A stretch of 64,000 nt of DNA, taken from assembly GCF_000633935.1 (NCBI RefSeq), contig NZ_KK214998.1, positions 1,254,010 to 1,318,009 of the forward strand, given 5' to 3'. A program made the position numbers and the translations under genes. Positions 45,765-55,496 of the stretch are shown piece by piece (position 1 is the first letter of the stretch; each line of letters starts with the position of its first letter). The DNA is from Ectothiorhodospira haloalkaliphila ATCC 51935. GTDB taxonomy: Bacteria > Pseudomonadota > Gammaproteobacteria > Ectothiorhodospirales > Ectothiorhodospiraceae. The notes beneath the pieces were generated by a model. The model was not told the origin of the DNA. It did not search any database and worked only from the letters and a program-made list of their open reading frames with translations.

Positions 45765-46694
45765 TCAGTGCCCGATCAACGCATCCAGATGCACACAGGC
45801 CGACCGCCCCAGGGCTGACAGGGCATACCCCCCCTCCAGGCAGGACACCAGCCGCCCCTTCCCATGCCGCTTGGCCACCGCCTTCAACTCACGGGTCACC
45901 CAGGCGTAGTCATCTTCCACCAGGCGAAAGTCCGCCATATCCTCTTCCCGATGACCATCAAAACCCGCCGAAATCATGATCAACTGCGGCCGGAAGGCCT
46001 CCAGCGCCGGCAACCAGTGACCCTGCACCGCATCCCGGAACTCCTTGCCCGTCACCCCCCGTGTCAAAGGCACATTCACCAGATGCGGCGAATCCACCGC
46101 CTCACCGGTATGGGGGTAAAAAGGATGCTGGAAGGTGGAACAGAACAACACCCGCGGCTCGTCACGGAAAATATCCTCCGTGCCGTTGCCATGGTGGACA
46201 TCGAAATCCACCACCGCCACCCGCTCCAGCCCATACTGTGCCAGAGCATGGGCCGCCCCCACCGCCACATTGTTGAAGATACAGAACCCCATGGCCCGCG
46301 CCCGCTCCGCGTGATGCCCCGGCGGACGCACACTGCAAAAGGCACTGCTGACCTCGCCGGACATCACCAGGTCCACCCCCAGGACCGCTGCACCGGCCGC
46401 CCTCCGGGCCGCCTGCAGGGTGTGCTCCGTCATCACCGTATCGCCTTCGTCCAGGCACACCATGTCGTCCGGTCCGGGCGCGGACGATTCCACATAGTCC
46501 ACGTAATCCGCTGTATGCACCCGCAGCAACTGCTCGCGCGTCACCAGTGGTGCATCATAATGGCTCAGCAGCATGCTGATCCCCGAGGCCAGCATTCGAT
46601 CGTCAACGGCCGAAAGACGTTCGGGCACCTCTGGATGGTGGATGGCCACACGGTGCAGACTGCAATCATGATGCGTGATGAAGGCGATGGTCAT
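45765..46694 (-). CDS. histone deacetylase-family protein (AcuC-like)
   Basis: Zinc-dependent deacetylase of proteins or polyamines, 309 aa. The catalytic His pair is in RPPGHHAER (about 135), the zinc Asp and His in DFDVHHGNGTED (about 168), and SAGFDGH and GGYAL complete the site. The ATG at 46694 follows AAGGAG. It is divergent from an acetyltransferase of the Pat type, which suggests that the two add and remove the same acetyl group (inference). Confidence 0.93.
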   Translation of the reverse strand: MTIAFITHHDCSLHRVAIHHPEVPERLSAVDDRMLASGISMLLSHYDAPLVTREQLLRVHTADYVDYVESSAPGPDDMVCLDEGDTVMTEHTLQAARRAAGAAVLGVDLVMSGEVSSAFCSVRPPGHHAERARAMGFCIFNNVAVGAAHALAQYGLERVAVVDFDVHHGNGTEDIFRDEPRVLFCSTFQHPFYPHTGEAVDSPHLVNVPLTRGVTGKEFRDAVQGHWLPALEAFRPQLIMISAGFDGHREEDMADFRLVEDDYAWVTRELKAVAKRHGKGRLVSCLEGGYALSALGRSACVHLDALIGH

Positions 46695-46867
46695 GGGCGC
46701 AACTCCTTGGACTTTCACCCATGGTAACGCGAAGCGCGAAAAGACGAGATAGGCTCAAGCGATTTCGTTTGTTCGGGCCATGGGTCCCCAAGCGGTTTCG
46801 CCGCACCGCAGCATCACCCATACTATACTCAGAGAGAATCTCTAAGGGGGCGATCAGCAGCACAATC

Positions 46868-49549
46868 ATGGGACCACATTTCCTCAACCGAATTTTCGCA
46901 CCACGCAGCATCGCCGTGATCGGTGCCACCGAAAGAACCAATGCCCTGGGAAGCCTGGTGTTTGCCAACCTGGTGGATGCCGGCTTCAAGGGCGAGCTGT
47001 ATGCGGTGAATCCCAAGCATGACAAGGTGCACGGACGCCGCTGCTATCCCGATGTGGAGGCCATCGGACGGCCCGTGGAGTTGGCCGTGGTGGCCACGCC
47101 GGCACGCACCGTGCCCAACGTCCTGCGCCACTGTGGCGAACATGGCGTGCGCGGCGCAGTAGTGCTCTCCGCCGGTTTCAGTGAATCCGGTCGGGCCGGC
47201 AAGCGCCTGGAAGAGGAGATCATGGAGATCTCCCGGGAATACGACCTGCGCCTGATCGGCCCCAACTGTCTGGGCGTGATGAGGCCGGGGCGTGGGCTCA
47301 ACGCCACCTTCAGCAAGAACAAGGCCCTGCCGGGGAATCTGGCATTGGTGTCGCAATCCGGCGCCATCTGCACAGCCATCCTGGACTGGGCCGAGAGCCA
47401 GGAGATCGGCTTTTCTGCCGTGGCCTCCATGGGCGATGCCTCTGATGTGGATTTCGGCGACGTGCTGGATTATCTGGCCCTGGACCGGGAAACCCGCAGC
47501 ATCCTGCTCTACGTGGAAGGCATTCACAACGCCCGGCGTTTCATGAGCGGCCTGCGTGCGGCGGCGCGCATGAAACCGGTGATCGTCATCAAATCGGGTC
47601 GCCATGCAGAAGGCTCCCGGGCAGCCATGTCCCATACCGGCTCCCTGGTGGGCGCCGACGATGTGTTCGACGCCGCCCTGGAGCGTGCCGGCGGTGTGCG
47701 GGCCATGACCATCCAGCAGCTATTCTCCGCGGCCCGTATCCTCTCCAGCGGTTACCGGGTGGAGGGCAACCGCCTGGCCATCATCACCAATGCCGGCGGC
47801 CCCGGCGTCATGGCCACCGACCGGGCCGTGGAACTGGACGTCAACATGGCCCGCTTCAGTACCGAGACCATGGACAAGCTCAACAAGGCCTTGCCGGAGC
47901 AATGGTCCCACGGCAATCCCGTGGACATCCTGGGGGATGCCGATGCGGAGCGTTTCGAAAACGCCATGACCGCCTGCCTGGAAGACAGCGGCGTGGATGC
48001 CTCCATCGTCATGCTCACCCCCCAGGCCATGACCGACCCACTGGCCGTGGCCGAGGTGACCTCCCGGATCGCCAAAAAGGTGAAGAAACCCGTGCTCGGA
48101 TGCTGGATGGGGGATATCCAGGTACGCGAGGGGCGGGATCATCTCACCCGTGAACGCCTGCCCCATTTCACCACCCCCGAAGCCTCGGTGGAGGGGTTCG
48201 CCTACCTGGCGGCACACAAGCGCAACCAGCGCCTCCTGTTGCAGGTACCCAGCCCCCTCAGCGATCGTGGCCGCACCGATGTGCACGGCGCCCGGCTGAT
48301 CATCGAAGGCGCCCTCTCCGAGGGCCGCAAGCTGCTCAGCACCCTGGAGTCCAAGGCGGTGCTTTCGGCCTTCCGCATCCCGGTCACCCAGACCATGCGG
48401 GCCAACACCGCCGGCGAGGCCCTGGTGGCTGCAGGCACCGTGGGTTACCCGGTAGCCATGAAGATCGATTCTCCCGACATCACACACAAGTCCGACGTGC
48501 AGGGCGTGCGCCTGAACATCGCCAGCGCCGAATCCGTGCGCAGCGCCTTCCAGACCATGGTGGAGGACGCCCAGCGCCTGAAGCCCGGGGCGCGCATCAA
48601 TGGGGTGACCCTGGAGCGCATGCACCAGAGCACCTACGGGCGCGAACTCATGGTGGGTGTGCTGCGCGATCCGGTGTTCGGTCCGGTGATCAGCTTCGGT
48701 TCCGGGGGCACCTCGGTGGAGGTCATCAAGGACCGGGCCGTGGCCCTGCCGCCGCTCAACGAGGTGATCATCGAGGGCATGATCGCCCGCACCAAGGTGG
48801 CCAAGCTGCTCAAGGAATTCCGCAACATGCCGGCGGTGGACGAGCAGGCCCTGGAGCAGGTGCTGCTGAGGGTGTCGGAGATGGTCTGTGAACTGCCGGA
48901 GATCCAGGAAATGGACATCAACCCGCTGATCGCCGACGATCGCGGTCTGGCGGCAGTGGATGCCCGCATCACCGTGAACTTCCCGCCGGTGATGCCGGAT
49001 CGCTATGCCCACATGGCCATCCACCCCTACCCGGCCCACCTGGTCAACCAGTGGCAGTTACCCGATGGCACCAATCTGACCATTCGGCCGATCCGGCCGG
49101 AGGACGCAAAGATCGAACAGGAGTTCGTGCGCAACCTCTCGGCGGAGTCCCGTTACAACCGCTTCATGCAGGCCGTTCACGAACTCACCCCGCAGATGCT
49201 GGTGCGTTTCACCCAGATTGATTACGACCGGGAGATGGCCCTGATCGCCGTGCAGGAACGCCCCGACGGCTCCGAGTTGCAGGTGGCCGTGGCCCGTTAC
49301 ACGGCCAACCCGGACCAGCAGAGTTGCGAGTTCGCCTTGGCGGTGGCCGACGAATGGCAGGGCCGGGGCGTGGGCTCACATCTGATGAACGAGCTCATGG
49401 ACGTGGCCCGTACCCGCGGCCTGCGCACCATGGAAGGCGATGTCCTCGCCCAGAACACCAACATGATGGCCCTGATGCACCGCCTGGGCTTCAGCTCCCG
49501 CAACAGCCGGGAGGACGAGGGCATCAAGCTGGTGACCAAGCGGTTGTAG
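46868..49549 (+). CDS. Pat-type protein acetyltransferase (ADP-forming acyl-CoA synthetase domains plus GNAT)
   Basis: 893 aa. A CoA-binding and ligase part (about 1-460), an ATP-grasp part (about 480-690) and a C-terminal GNAT acetyltransferase domain (about 720-885) with the acetyl-CoA loop EWQGRGVGSHL. Family members acetylate and switch off acetyl-CoA synthetase and other enzymes. The ligase-like part keeps the SHTG sequence around the phospho-His of active ADP-forming enzymes, which is reported lost in Salmonella Pat. Upstream in-frame residues look non-coding, so the ATG at 46868 is preferred. Divergent from an AcuC-like deacetylase. Confidence 0.92.
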   Translation: MGPHFLNRIFAPRSIAVIGATERTNALGSLVFANLVDAGFKGELYAVNPKHDKVHGRRCYPDVEAIGRPVELAVVATPARTVPNVLRHCGEHGVRGAVVLSAGFSESGRAGKRLEEEIMEISREYDLRLIGPNCLGVMRPGRGLNATFSKNKALPGNLALVSQSGAICTAILDWAESQEIGFSAVASMGDASDVDFGDVLDYLALDRETRSILLYVEGIHNARRFMSGLRAAARMKPVIVIKSGRHAEGSRAAMSHTGSLVGADDVFDAALERAGGVRAMTIQQLFSAARILSSGYRVEGNRLAIITNAGGPGVMATDRAVELDVNMARFSTETMDKLNKALPEQWSHGNPVDILGDADAERFENAMTACLEDSGVDASIVMLTPQAMTDPLAVAEVTSRIAKKVKKPVLGCWMGDIQVREGRDHLTRERLPHFTTPEASVEGFAYLAAHKRNQRLLLQVPSPLSDRGRTDVHGARLIIEGALSEGRKLLSTLESKAVLSAFRIPVTQTMRANTAGEALVAAGTVGYPVAMKIDSPDITHKSDVQGVRLNIASAESVRSAFQTMVEDAQRLKPGARINGVTLERMHQSTYGRELMVGVLRDPVFGPVISFGSGGTSVEVIKDRAVALPPLNEVIIEGMIARTKVAKLLKEFRNMPAVDEQALEQVLLRVSEMVCELPEIQEMDINPLIADDRGLAAVDARITVNFPPVMPDRYAHMAIHPYPAHLVNQWQLPDGTNLTIRPIRPEDAKIEQEFVRNLSAESRYNRFMQAVHELTPQMLVRFTQIDYDREMALIAVQERPDGSELQVAVARYTANPDQQSCEFALAVADEWQGRGVGSHLMNELMDVARTRGLRTMEGDVLAQNTNMMALMHRLGFSSRNSREDEGIKLVTKRL

Positions 49550-49563
49550 GGGGCGGTGCCCGC

Positions 49564-49676
49564 CGCTCCCCTCATCCCCGACATTCTCCCCCGAGGGGAG
49601 AAGGGAGATCCCTCCTGGAGGGGAAGGGAGTTATGGCTCCTCTCCCCCCCGGGGAGAGGGGTTGGGGTGAGGGGGC
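49564..49676. repeat. inverted palindromic repeats (family A)
   Basis: CCCCTCATCCCC with TTCTCCCCCGAGGGGAGAA, then CTCCTCTCCCCCCGGGGAGAGG running into GGTTGGGGTGAGGG, which is the reverse of the copies near 4863 and 45482. It lies between the convergent Pat-type and RND genes and runs into the RND stop region. Confidence 0.65.
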
Positions 49677-52600
49677 GAGATCCCGAACAGCACCGCATAA
49701 AACAGCGGTACCGCCAGCAGCGTCAGCAGTGACGCCAGCGCCAGCCCGAACATGATGGCAATGGCCATGGGCGCCCAGAAGGGCCCGGACAACGCCAGCG
49801 GCAACATCCCCAGCACCGTGGTAGCCGCCGCCAGCAGCACCGGTCGCACGCGGCTCACCGCCGCCTCCACCAGGGCGGCGTAGGCATCGTCGGATCGCTC
49901 CATCTCCAGATCCAGCTGCTCCACCATGACGATGGCGTTCTTGATGATCATCCCCGACAGGCTCATCACCCCCAGCAGGGCCATGAAGCCAAAGGGTTGC
50001 TTGAACAGCAGCAGGCCCGCACTCACCCCCACCACACCCAGGGGAACGGTCAGCAGGATGATCAGCGATCGCCGGTAACTGTTGAACTGGGCCATCAGCA
50101 CCAGGGCCATCAACCCCAGCACCACCGGTACCGGTTGCAATACACCCCGCTGGGCTTCCAGGGATTTCACCGGCTCACCGTCCCACTCGATACGGTAGCC
50201 TGATGGCAGATCCAGATCTCCGGCCCGCTGCCGAAGATCACGAAGCACCTCATGAGCAATGGCCCCCGGCACGAGATCCATCTGCAGGGTCACGCTGCGT
50301 TCTCGATCCATGCGCCAGATGGAGGCGTCATCCCACACCACCGACACATCGGCCACCTGCAAGAGTGGCACCGGTCGGTGACCTTGCTCAGGCCAGATCA
50401 CCATGGTCTCCACCTGGGTGGGGTCGGTACGATCCTCCAGGGGGAAGCGCCACTTGATGGGAATGCGCTTGTCATCCTCGATATAAACCCCGATGGGCTG
50501 ACCGGCAAAGGCGGTGGCCAGCGCCTCGGAGATGGCGGCACTGGAGACATTGGCCCGACGTGCCCGCTCCTGATCCACATCCACCTGGATCTGCGGCGTC
50601 CGGTCGCGCCAGTCCAGGCGCACATGATCCAGACGAGGATCACCCGCCAGCAACGCCCGCCCCTGTTCCGCCACAGCCCGCAGGGTGTCCCGTTCCGGGC
50701 CAATGATGCGCATCTCGATGGGATAGCGCACCGGATCCCCCAACTGCATGGGCCGCACCCGGGGCTCGGCGTCGGGGAAGCGCTGATCCATGAACCCTCG
50801 GGTGGCGGCCATCATGGCATCCAGGTCATCCACGGCCTTGAGGTTCACCAGGATCTGTCCGAAGGCCGCATTGGGGTGCTCGGGCAGCATGGGCAGATAG
50901 AAACGCGGCGCCCCCTCGCCGATGAAGGCAGTGGCGGATTCCACCTCGTCCCGTCCCTGCAGCCAACCCTCGATAACCGCCATGTCTTCGGATGTCTGAC
51001 TGATGCGACTGCCCTCCGGCAGCCAGTAATCCACCATGAACTGGGCCCGCTGGGCAGGCGGGAAGAAGATCTGCGGCACCAGCATGAAGCCGATCAGGGA
51101 GAGCACCAGCAGTCCGACGATGCCCGCCAGGCTGACACGACGCCAGTGCAGCACACCGCCCAGCAGGCAGCGAAAACCCCCATACAGGCGCCCTCCATAG
51201 GGGTCATCGCCCTCGCTGCCCTTGGCCGGTGACTTGAGCCAGCGGTGACACATGACCGGCGTGACGGTGATGGCCAGCACCCAGCTGAGCAGCAGGGAGA
51301 AGCCCACCACCCAGAACAGGGAGCGGGTGAACTCCCCGGTGGCGGTATCGGTGAGGGCGATGGGCGAGAAGGCCAGCACGGCGATCAGCGTGGCGGAGAA
51401 CAACGGCCAGGCGGTCTCGCTCACCGCCTCCTGAGCTGCCTGCAGGCGATCCATGCCCCGCTGCATCTTCACGAAGGTCAGCTCTGCCACCACGATGGCG
51501 TTGTCCACCATCATGCCCAGCACGATCACCAGCGCCCCCAACGAGACCCGGTGCAGGTCGATGCCCGTGCCCCACATGACAATGAAGGTGGCCAGAATGG
51601 TGAACGGCACGCCGGCACCGACGATCAGGCCCGTGCGCAGCCCCAGGGCGATGAGCAACACGGCGATGACGATCACCACCGCCGTGACCAGGTTGATCAT
51701 GAACTCGCCCACCGCCGCCTCCACCTCGCGGGGCTGGTTGGCGATGATGCCGAAGGACATCCCCACGGGCAGGGTGGGTTCGATCCGCGCCAGGCTCTCG
51801 CTGATGCGCTCCCCAAGATCCACCACGTTCACACCCTGGGTGGGTACGATGCCGATGGCCAGGGCGTCCTGCCCCTCATGGCGAAGCAGGGCCTGGGGCG
51901 GATCCGAGAAGCCTCGGCGCACCTCGGCAAAATCGCGCAGATACACCAGGTTGCCGGTAGCCGGACTGCGGATGGAGAGGCTGCGGATTTCCTCCAGGGA
52001 CTCGAACACGCCACTGGCGAAGATGCGTACATCCCGAGGGCCCATCTCCACAAAACCGGCTGGCTCCACCACGTTCTGTCGGTTCAGGGCCTGCACCACC
52101 TGATGGGGAGTGAGGCCCATTTCGGCAATCTTCTCCCGGGAGGTCTCCACGAAGACCCGCTCCCCCTGCTGCCCGAACAGCTCCACCTTGGCCACGCCGG
52201 GCACCCTTAGCAGTTCCCGGCGCACGTTGTCGGTCACCCGGTCGAGCACATCATAGCCGTAGCCCTCACCGCTGAGGGCAATGAGCAAGGCGAAGACATC
52301 GCCGTAATCGTCGTCCACGAAGGGTCCTCGCACCCCATCGGGCAGTTCGCGGGCAGCCTCATTCACCTTGTGGCGCAGCTCGTCCCAGATCTGTCGCAAT
52401 GATTCCGGGTCGTGACTCTCCTGGATGTCCACGAAGATCACCGACACCCCGTCCCGGCTATGGGACTGCACCTGGTCCAGTTCGCCCAACTGCTGGATCT
52501 TGAGTTCAATGCGCTCGGTCACCTCCTGCTCCACACGCACCGCCCGAGCCCCCGGATATTCGGTGTAGACCACTGCGGTGCGCACGGTGAACTCCGGATC

Positions 52601-52708
52601 CTCGAGTTGCCCCAGCTGGGTGTAGCTGAAAACGCCCACAAACACGATCAGGGCCACCAAAAAGCCCATCAGGCGGCCCCGCTGGATGGCCCAGACAGCG
52701 GCATTCAT
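49631..52708 (-). CDS. RND efflux pump, inner-membrane permease
   Basis: 1025 aa AcrB-like proton-driven exporter. Twelve membrane helices with two large periplasmic loops are apparent. VLGMMVDNAIVV in TM4 carries the proton-relay Asp. The N terminus FLVALIVFVGVFSYTQLGQLEDPEF is of the hydrophobe/amphiphile (HAE) type seen in many environmental bacteria; a heavy-metal pump is less likely. It overlaps the adaptor gene by 4 bases. No outer-membrane channel gene is adjacent. The C-terminal codons run into the repeat. Confidence 0.93.
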   Translation of the reverse strand: MNAAVWAIQRGRLMGFLVALIVFVGVFSYTQLGQLEDPEFTVRTAVVYTEYPGARAVRVEQEVTERIELKIQQLGELDQVQSHSRDGVSVIFVDIQESHDPESLRQIWDELRHKVNEAARELPDGVRGPFVDDDYGDVFALLIALSGEGYGYDVLDRVTDNVRRELLRVPGVAKVELFGQQGERVFVETSREKIAEMGLTPHQVVQALNRQNVVEPAGFVEMGPRDVRIFASGVFESLEEIRSLSIRSPATGNLVYLRDFAEVRRGFSDPPQALLRHEGQDALAIGIVPTQGVNVVDLGERISESLARIEPTLPVGMSFGIIANQPREVEAAVGEFMINLVTAVVIVIAVLLIALGLRTGLIVGAGVPFTILATFIVMWGTGIDLHRVSLGALVIVLGMMVDNAIVVAELTFVKMQRGMDRLQAAQEAVSETAWPLFSATLIAVLAFSPIALTDTATGEFTRSLFWVVGFSLLLSWVLAITVTPVMCHRWLKSPAKGSEGDDPYGGRLYGGFRCLLGGVLHWRRVSLAGIVGLLVLSLIGFMLVPQIFFPPAQRAQFMVDYWLPEGSRISQTSEDMAVIEGWLQGRDEVESATAFIGEGAPRFYLPMLPEHPNAAFGQILVNLKAVDDLDAMMAATRGFMDQRFPDAEPRVRPMQLGDPVRYPIEMRIIGPERDTLRAVAEQGRALLAGDPRLDHVRLDWRDRTPQIQVDVDQERARRANVSSAAISEALATAFAGQPIGVYIEDDKRIPIKWRFPLEDRTDPTQVETMVIWPEQGHRPVPLLQVADVSVVWDDASIWRMDRERSVTLQMDLVPGAIAHEVLRDLRQRAGDLDLPSGYRIEWDGEPVKSLEAQRGVLQPVPVVLGLMALVLMAQFNSYRRSLIILLTVPLGVVGVSAGLLLFKQPFGFMALLGVMSLSGMIIKNAIVMVEQLDLEMERSDDAYAALVEAAVSRVRPVLLAAATTVLGMLPLALSGPFWAPMAIAIMFGLALASLLTLLAVPLFYAVLFGISPPHPNPSPRGGEEP

Positions 52709-53841
52709 CGGCGTGCACCCCGCATCTCATCCTCGGTGAGCACCCGTACCGTCTGACCCTCGCTCAGGTGCTGCACCCCGGCAGTGACCACCTGCTGGCC
52801 AGCGTGCAAGTCACCGAGGACGCGGACTCCATCCCGCTCCAGCGGGCCCAGGCTCACCGGGCGGCGCGTCACCGTCCCCCCTGCCTCGTCCAGTACCCAG
52901 ACGTGGGGCTGACCTTCGTGGTCGAACACCGCGGTCATGGGCACATGAAAATAGCCCTGTTCGTCGGCCTCGGGCAATCCCGCCCGGAAGTCCAGACGAG
53001 CGGTCATGCCAGGCAGGATGCGCTGGTCCGGGTTATCCACCACGATGCGCACCGGATAGGTCTGGGTATCCTCATCCACGTCCACGCCCACGGCCCGCAC
53101 CCGGCCTGCATAACGGCGGCCCAGGGCGGCGAAATGCACATCCACGGCAGTGAGCCGGTCCCGGTGCACCACCAGGGTCTCGGGCATGCCCACCCGCAGT
53201 TCGATCTCCTCCAGGTCGTCCAGGACGAAGACCACCCGTTCCGGGCTGGCCTGTTCATGGGGTTCGATGTTGCGGCGAGCCACATGGGCGTCGAAAGGAG
53301 CCCGCAACACCGTGTCCTCCAGGGCAGCCCGGGCGGTGGCTAGCCCCTCGCGGGCCGCATCCCGCTGGCCCTGGGCCTGACGGAAGGCGGAACGCAGGCC
53401 GTCGTAATCGGCGCGACTGATGGTGCCGTCCCGCACCAGATCCTGGCCGCGTCGGTAATTGACCTCGGCCTCCTCCAGTTGGCCTTCGGCAGCCTCCAGT
53501 TGACCCTCCAGTTCACGCACCTTGAGGCGGTAATCCCGATCATCCAGCCGAGCCAGCACATCGCCCTCCATCACCCGGTCGCCCAGGTCCGCGTGCACCA
53601 GGACCACCTGACCGGACACCCGGAAGGCCAGGGCCGTGCGCTCGGCGGCCTCGGCCCGGGCACTGAAGGTGCGGGAGGTCATGTCCTCGGGGGGCTCAAG
53701 GGTGAGGGCCAGCACCGGACGCTCCGGGGGATCCTCACGCATCTCCGGGGGCTGGTCGCAGGCGCCGAGCAGCATGGTGGCGGCGAGCACTAGCAACAGG
53801 AGCCCGATGGCATCCCTGGTAGGCGTGGTGTGGTTGGGCAT
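52705..53841 (-). CDS. RND efflux periplasmic adaptor (MFP), lipoprotein
   Basis: 378 aa membrane fusion protein. A lipobox LLGAC at about residue 28 anchors it to the inner membrane. A lipoyl and hairpin region (about 75-200, with coiled-coil rich in Glu, Ala and Leu) precedes beta-barrel and membrane-proximal domains. It overlaps the permease start, so the two form one pump. The ATG at 53841 follows AAAGGA. Confidence 0.93.
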   Translation of the reverse strand: MPNHTTPTRDAIGLLLLVLAATMLLGACDQPPEMREDPPERPVLALTLEPPEDMTSRTFSARAEAAERTALAFRVSGQVVLVHADLGDRVMEGDVLARLDDRDYRLKVRELEGQLEAAEGQLEEAEVNYRRGQDLVRDGTISRADYDGLRSAFRQAQGQRDAAREGLATARAALEDTVLRAPFDAHVARRNIEPHEQASPERVVFVLDDLEEIELRVGMPETLVVHRDRLTAVDVHFAALGRRYAGRVRAVGVDVDEDTQTYPVRIVVDNPDQRILPGMTARLDFRAGLPEADEQGYFHVPMTAVFDHEGQPHVWVLDEAGGTVTRRPVSLGPLERDGVRVLGDLHAGQQVVTAGVQHLSEGQTVRVLTEDEMRGARR

Positions 53842-53917
53842 GGGTCGTTTCCTTTCTTGCTGCGCCACAGTGTAACGAGGCATGGTGTTGCCGGGCCATC
53901 CTCATCGTTATGCCAGC

Positions 53918-53948
53918 TTCGTGGCCGAGGGCCGCTCCCGAAGGGAGC
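53918..53948. repeat. REP-like palindrome (family B)
   Basis: TTCGTGGCCGAGGGCCGCTCCCG is a degenerate family B unit and is followed by a GCTCCC-GAA-GGGAGC hairpin. It lies in the gap between the divergent adaptor and lipoprotein genes. Confidence 0.55.
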
Positions 53949-54039
53949 GTGTGGCCTTGCGGTAACGGGGGGCACATTTTTTCGGGGTGGCTGATAATTC
54001 TCACTGACGCATTCATCAGAAAGCGCTAATGTGAGCACC

Positions 54040-54435
54040 ATGAAGATGAATCGTTCAATACTGTTTGTGTGCCTGATTCCGGCACTGTTGGCCGTGACCC
54101 TGCTGGGCTCCGGTTGCCGCCACGATCAGGGCGCATCCATGCCCGACCGCACCCTGATCGTCCATGTTCAGAACCGCACTTCCGAGACCATCCCCAAGGT
54201 GGAGATCGGCTATGCCAATGTGGACACCCAGCAGACCACCACGCTCCTGCAACTGGAAGCGGGAAAGACCCGCACCATCGTGCTGAACCACGAACCCGGT
54301 CTGGGCTACAACGTGGAGGCCCATCTGGCCAATGGCAATGTGCTGGAGATCTGCGGTGGTCGGCACCGGGAGAGTCGGGTGATGCGCGAAGTGATCACTC
54401 AGGAGTCGATCCTGTCGGGGATCGGCAAGCCTTGA
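54040..54435 (+). CDS. small putative lipoprotein of unknown function
   Basis: 131 aa. A hydrophobic signal ends with LLGSGC, an imperfect lipobox, followed by a beta-rich domain of about 100 residues (LIVHVQNRTSETIPKVEIGY). I do not recognise the family. The ATG at 54040 is used; a GTG three codons earlier is possible, and no strong ribosome binding site is seen. It is convergent with the YhdH-type reductase gene. Confidence 0.6.
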   Translation: MKMNRSILFVCLIPALLAVTLLGSGCRHDQGASMPDRTLIVHVQNRTSETIPKVEIGYANVDTQQTTTLLQLEAGKTRTIVLNHEPGLGYNVEAHLANGNVLEICGGRHRESRVMREVITQESILSGIGKP

Positions 54436-54489
54436 TGGTGCCTGTTTGAGGGCTTCGGCCGGGAAATGGGGTGAGGGTGGTCTTTGGAA

Positions 54490-55491
54490 TTATCGCTGAA
54501 GATCCACCAGGATCCGCCCGTGTACATCCCCTGCGAGCATCCGCTTGCTGGCCGATTCCAGACCCTCCAGCCCGATCTCCTCGGTGACGATGTCATCCAG
54601 GTGGGGGATGGCCCAGTCGGTGGCCAGATGTGCCCAGACCGCCGCGCGTCGCTCCGTGGGATAGTTGCTGGAACTCACCCCAAGCAGGGATACACCCCGC
54701 AGAATGAACGGCATCACTGTGGTGCGCAGCTCCGCTCCGCCCGCCAGCCCGATGGTGACGATATTGCCCCACTCATCCACCGTGCGGGTGAGCCAGCCCA
54801 GGATCTCGCCGCCAACGGTATCCACCGCCCCCGCCCAGCGGGCCGTCTCCAATGGGCGCCAGCCCTGGGAGAGACCACGGCGGTCCATCACCTTCACCGC
54901 GCCCAGGGACTTGAGCCAGTCATGCTGGCGGGTCTTGCCGGACAGGGCCACCACCTCGTAGCCCTGGGCGGCCAGCAGGCTCACGGCAAGGGAACCCACT
55001 CCGCCACTGGCCCCCGTGACCAGGATGGGCCCCATGCCCGGGTCCTGATCGTTGGCGCGCAGGCGCTGCAGGGCCAGGGCCGCCGTGAAGCCGGCGGTGC
55101 CCAGGATCATGGATTGCCGAAGGTCCAGACCCTTGGGCACGGGCACCACCCAGTCGGCGGGCACGCGGATGCGACCGGCAAAACCGCCATGGTGGATCTC
55201 GCCCAGCCCGCAACCGGTGACCAGCACGGGATCGCCGGCCTTTAAGCCGCTGTCCTCGGCGGCGGAGAGCACTTCACCGGCCGCATCGATGCCGCCGACA
55301 AGGGGCGAGCGCCGCAGCACCCGACCGCTGCCGGTGATGCCCAGGGCGTCCTTGTAGTTGAGCGAGGAGTAACGGACCGCCACCTCCACCTCCCCGTCCA
55401 TCAACTCCGACGGTTCCATGTCCGTGAGGCTGACACGATGGGACCCAAGGACCTCGTCACGGATCAGCAGGGCTGGGAAAGTGGAGGTCAT
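54490..55491 (-). CDS. YhdH/AcuI-type zinc-independent MDR oxidoreductase
   Basis: 333 aa quinone reductase-like enzyme of the medium-chain dehydrogenase superfamily; the subgroup includes acrylyl-CoA reductase AcuI. The NADP site is VTGASGGVGSLAV at about 158. YSSLNYKDAL and no catalytic zinc Cys cluster fit the subgroup. It lies directly after fadL on the same strand, beside an acyl-CoA ligase, so a role in acyl-CoA metabolism is plausible. Confidence 0.9.
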   Translation of the reverse strand: MTSTFPALLIRDEVLGSHRVSLTDMEPSELMDGEVEVAVRYSSLNYKDALGITGSGRVLRRSPLVGGIDAAGEVLSAAEDSGLKAGDPVLVTGCGLGEIHHGGFAGRIRVPADWVVPVPKGLDLRQSMILGTAGFTAALALQRLRANDQDPGMGPILVTGASGGVGSLAVSLLAAQGYEVVALSGKTRQHDWLKSLGAVKVMDRRGLSQGWRPLETARWAGAVDTVGGEILGWLTRTVDEWGNIVTIGLAGGAELRTTVMPFILRGVSLLGVSSSNYPTERRAAVWAHLATDWAIPHLDDIVTEEIGLEGLESASKRMLAGDVHGRILVDLQR

Positions 55492-55496
55492 GACGA

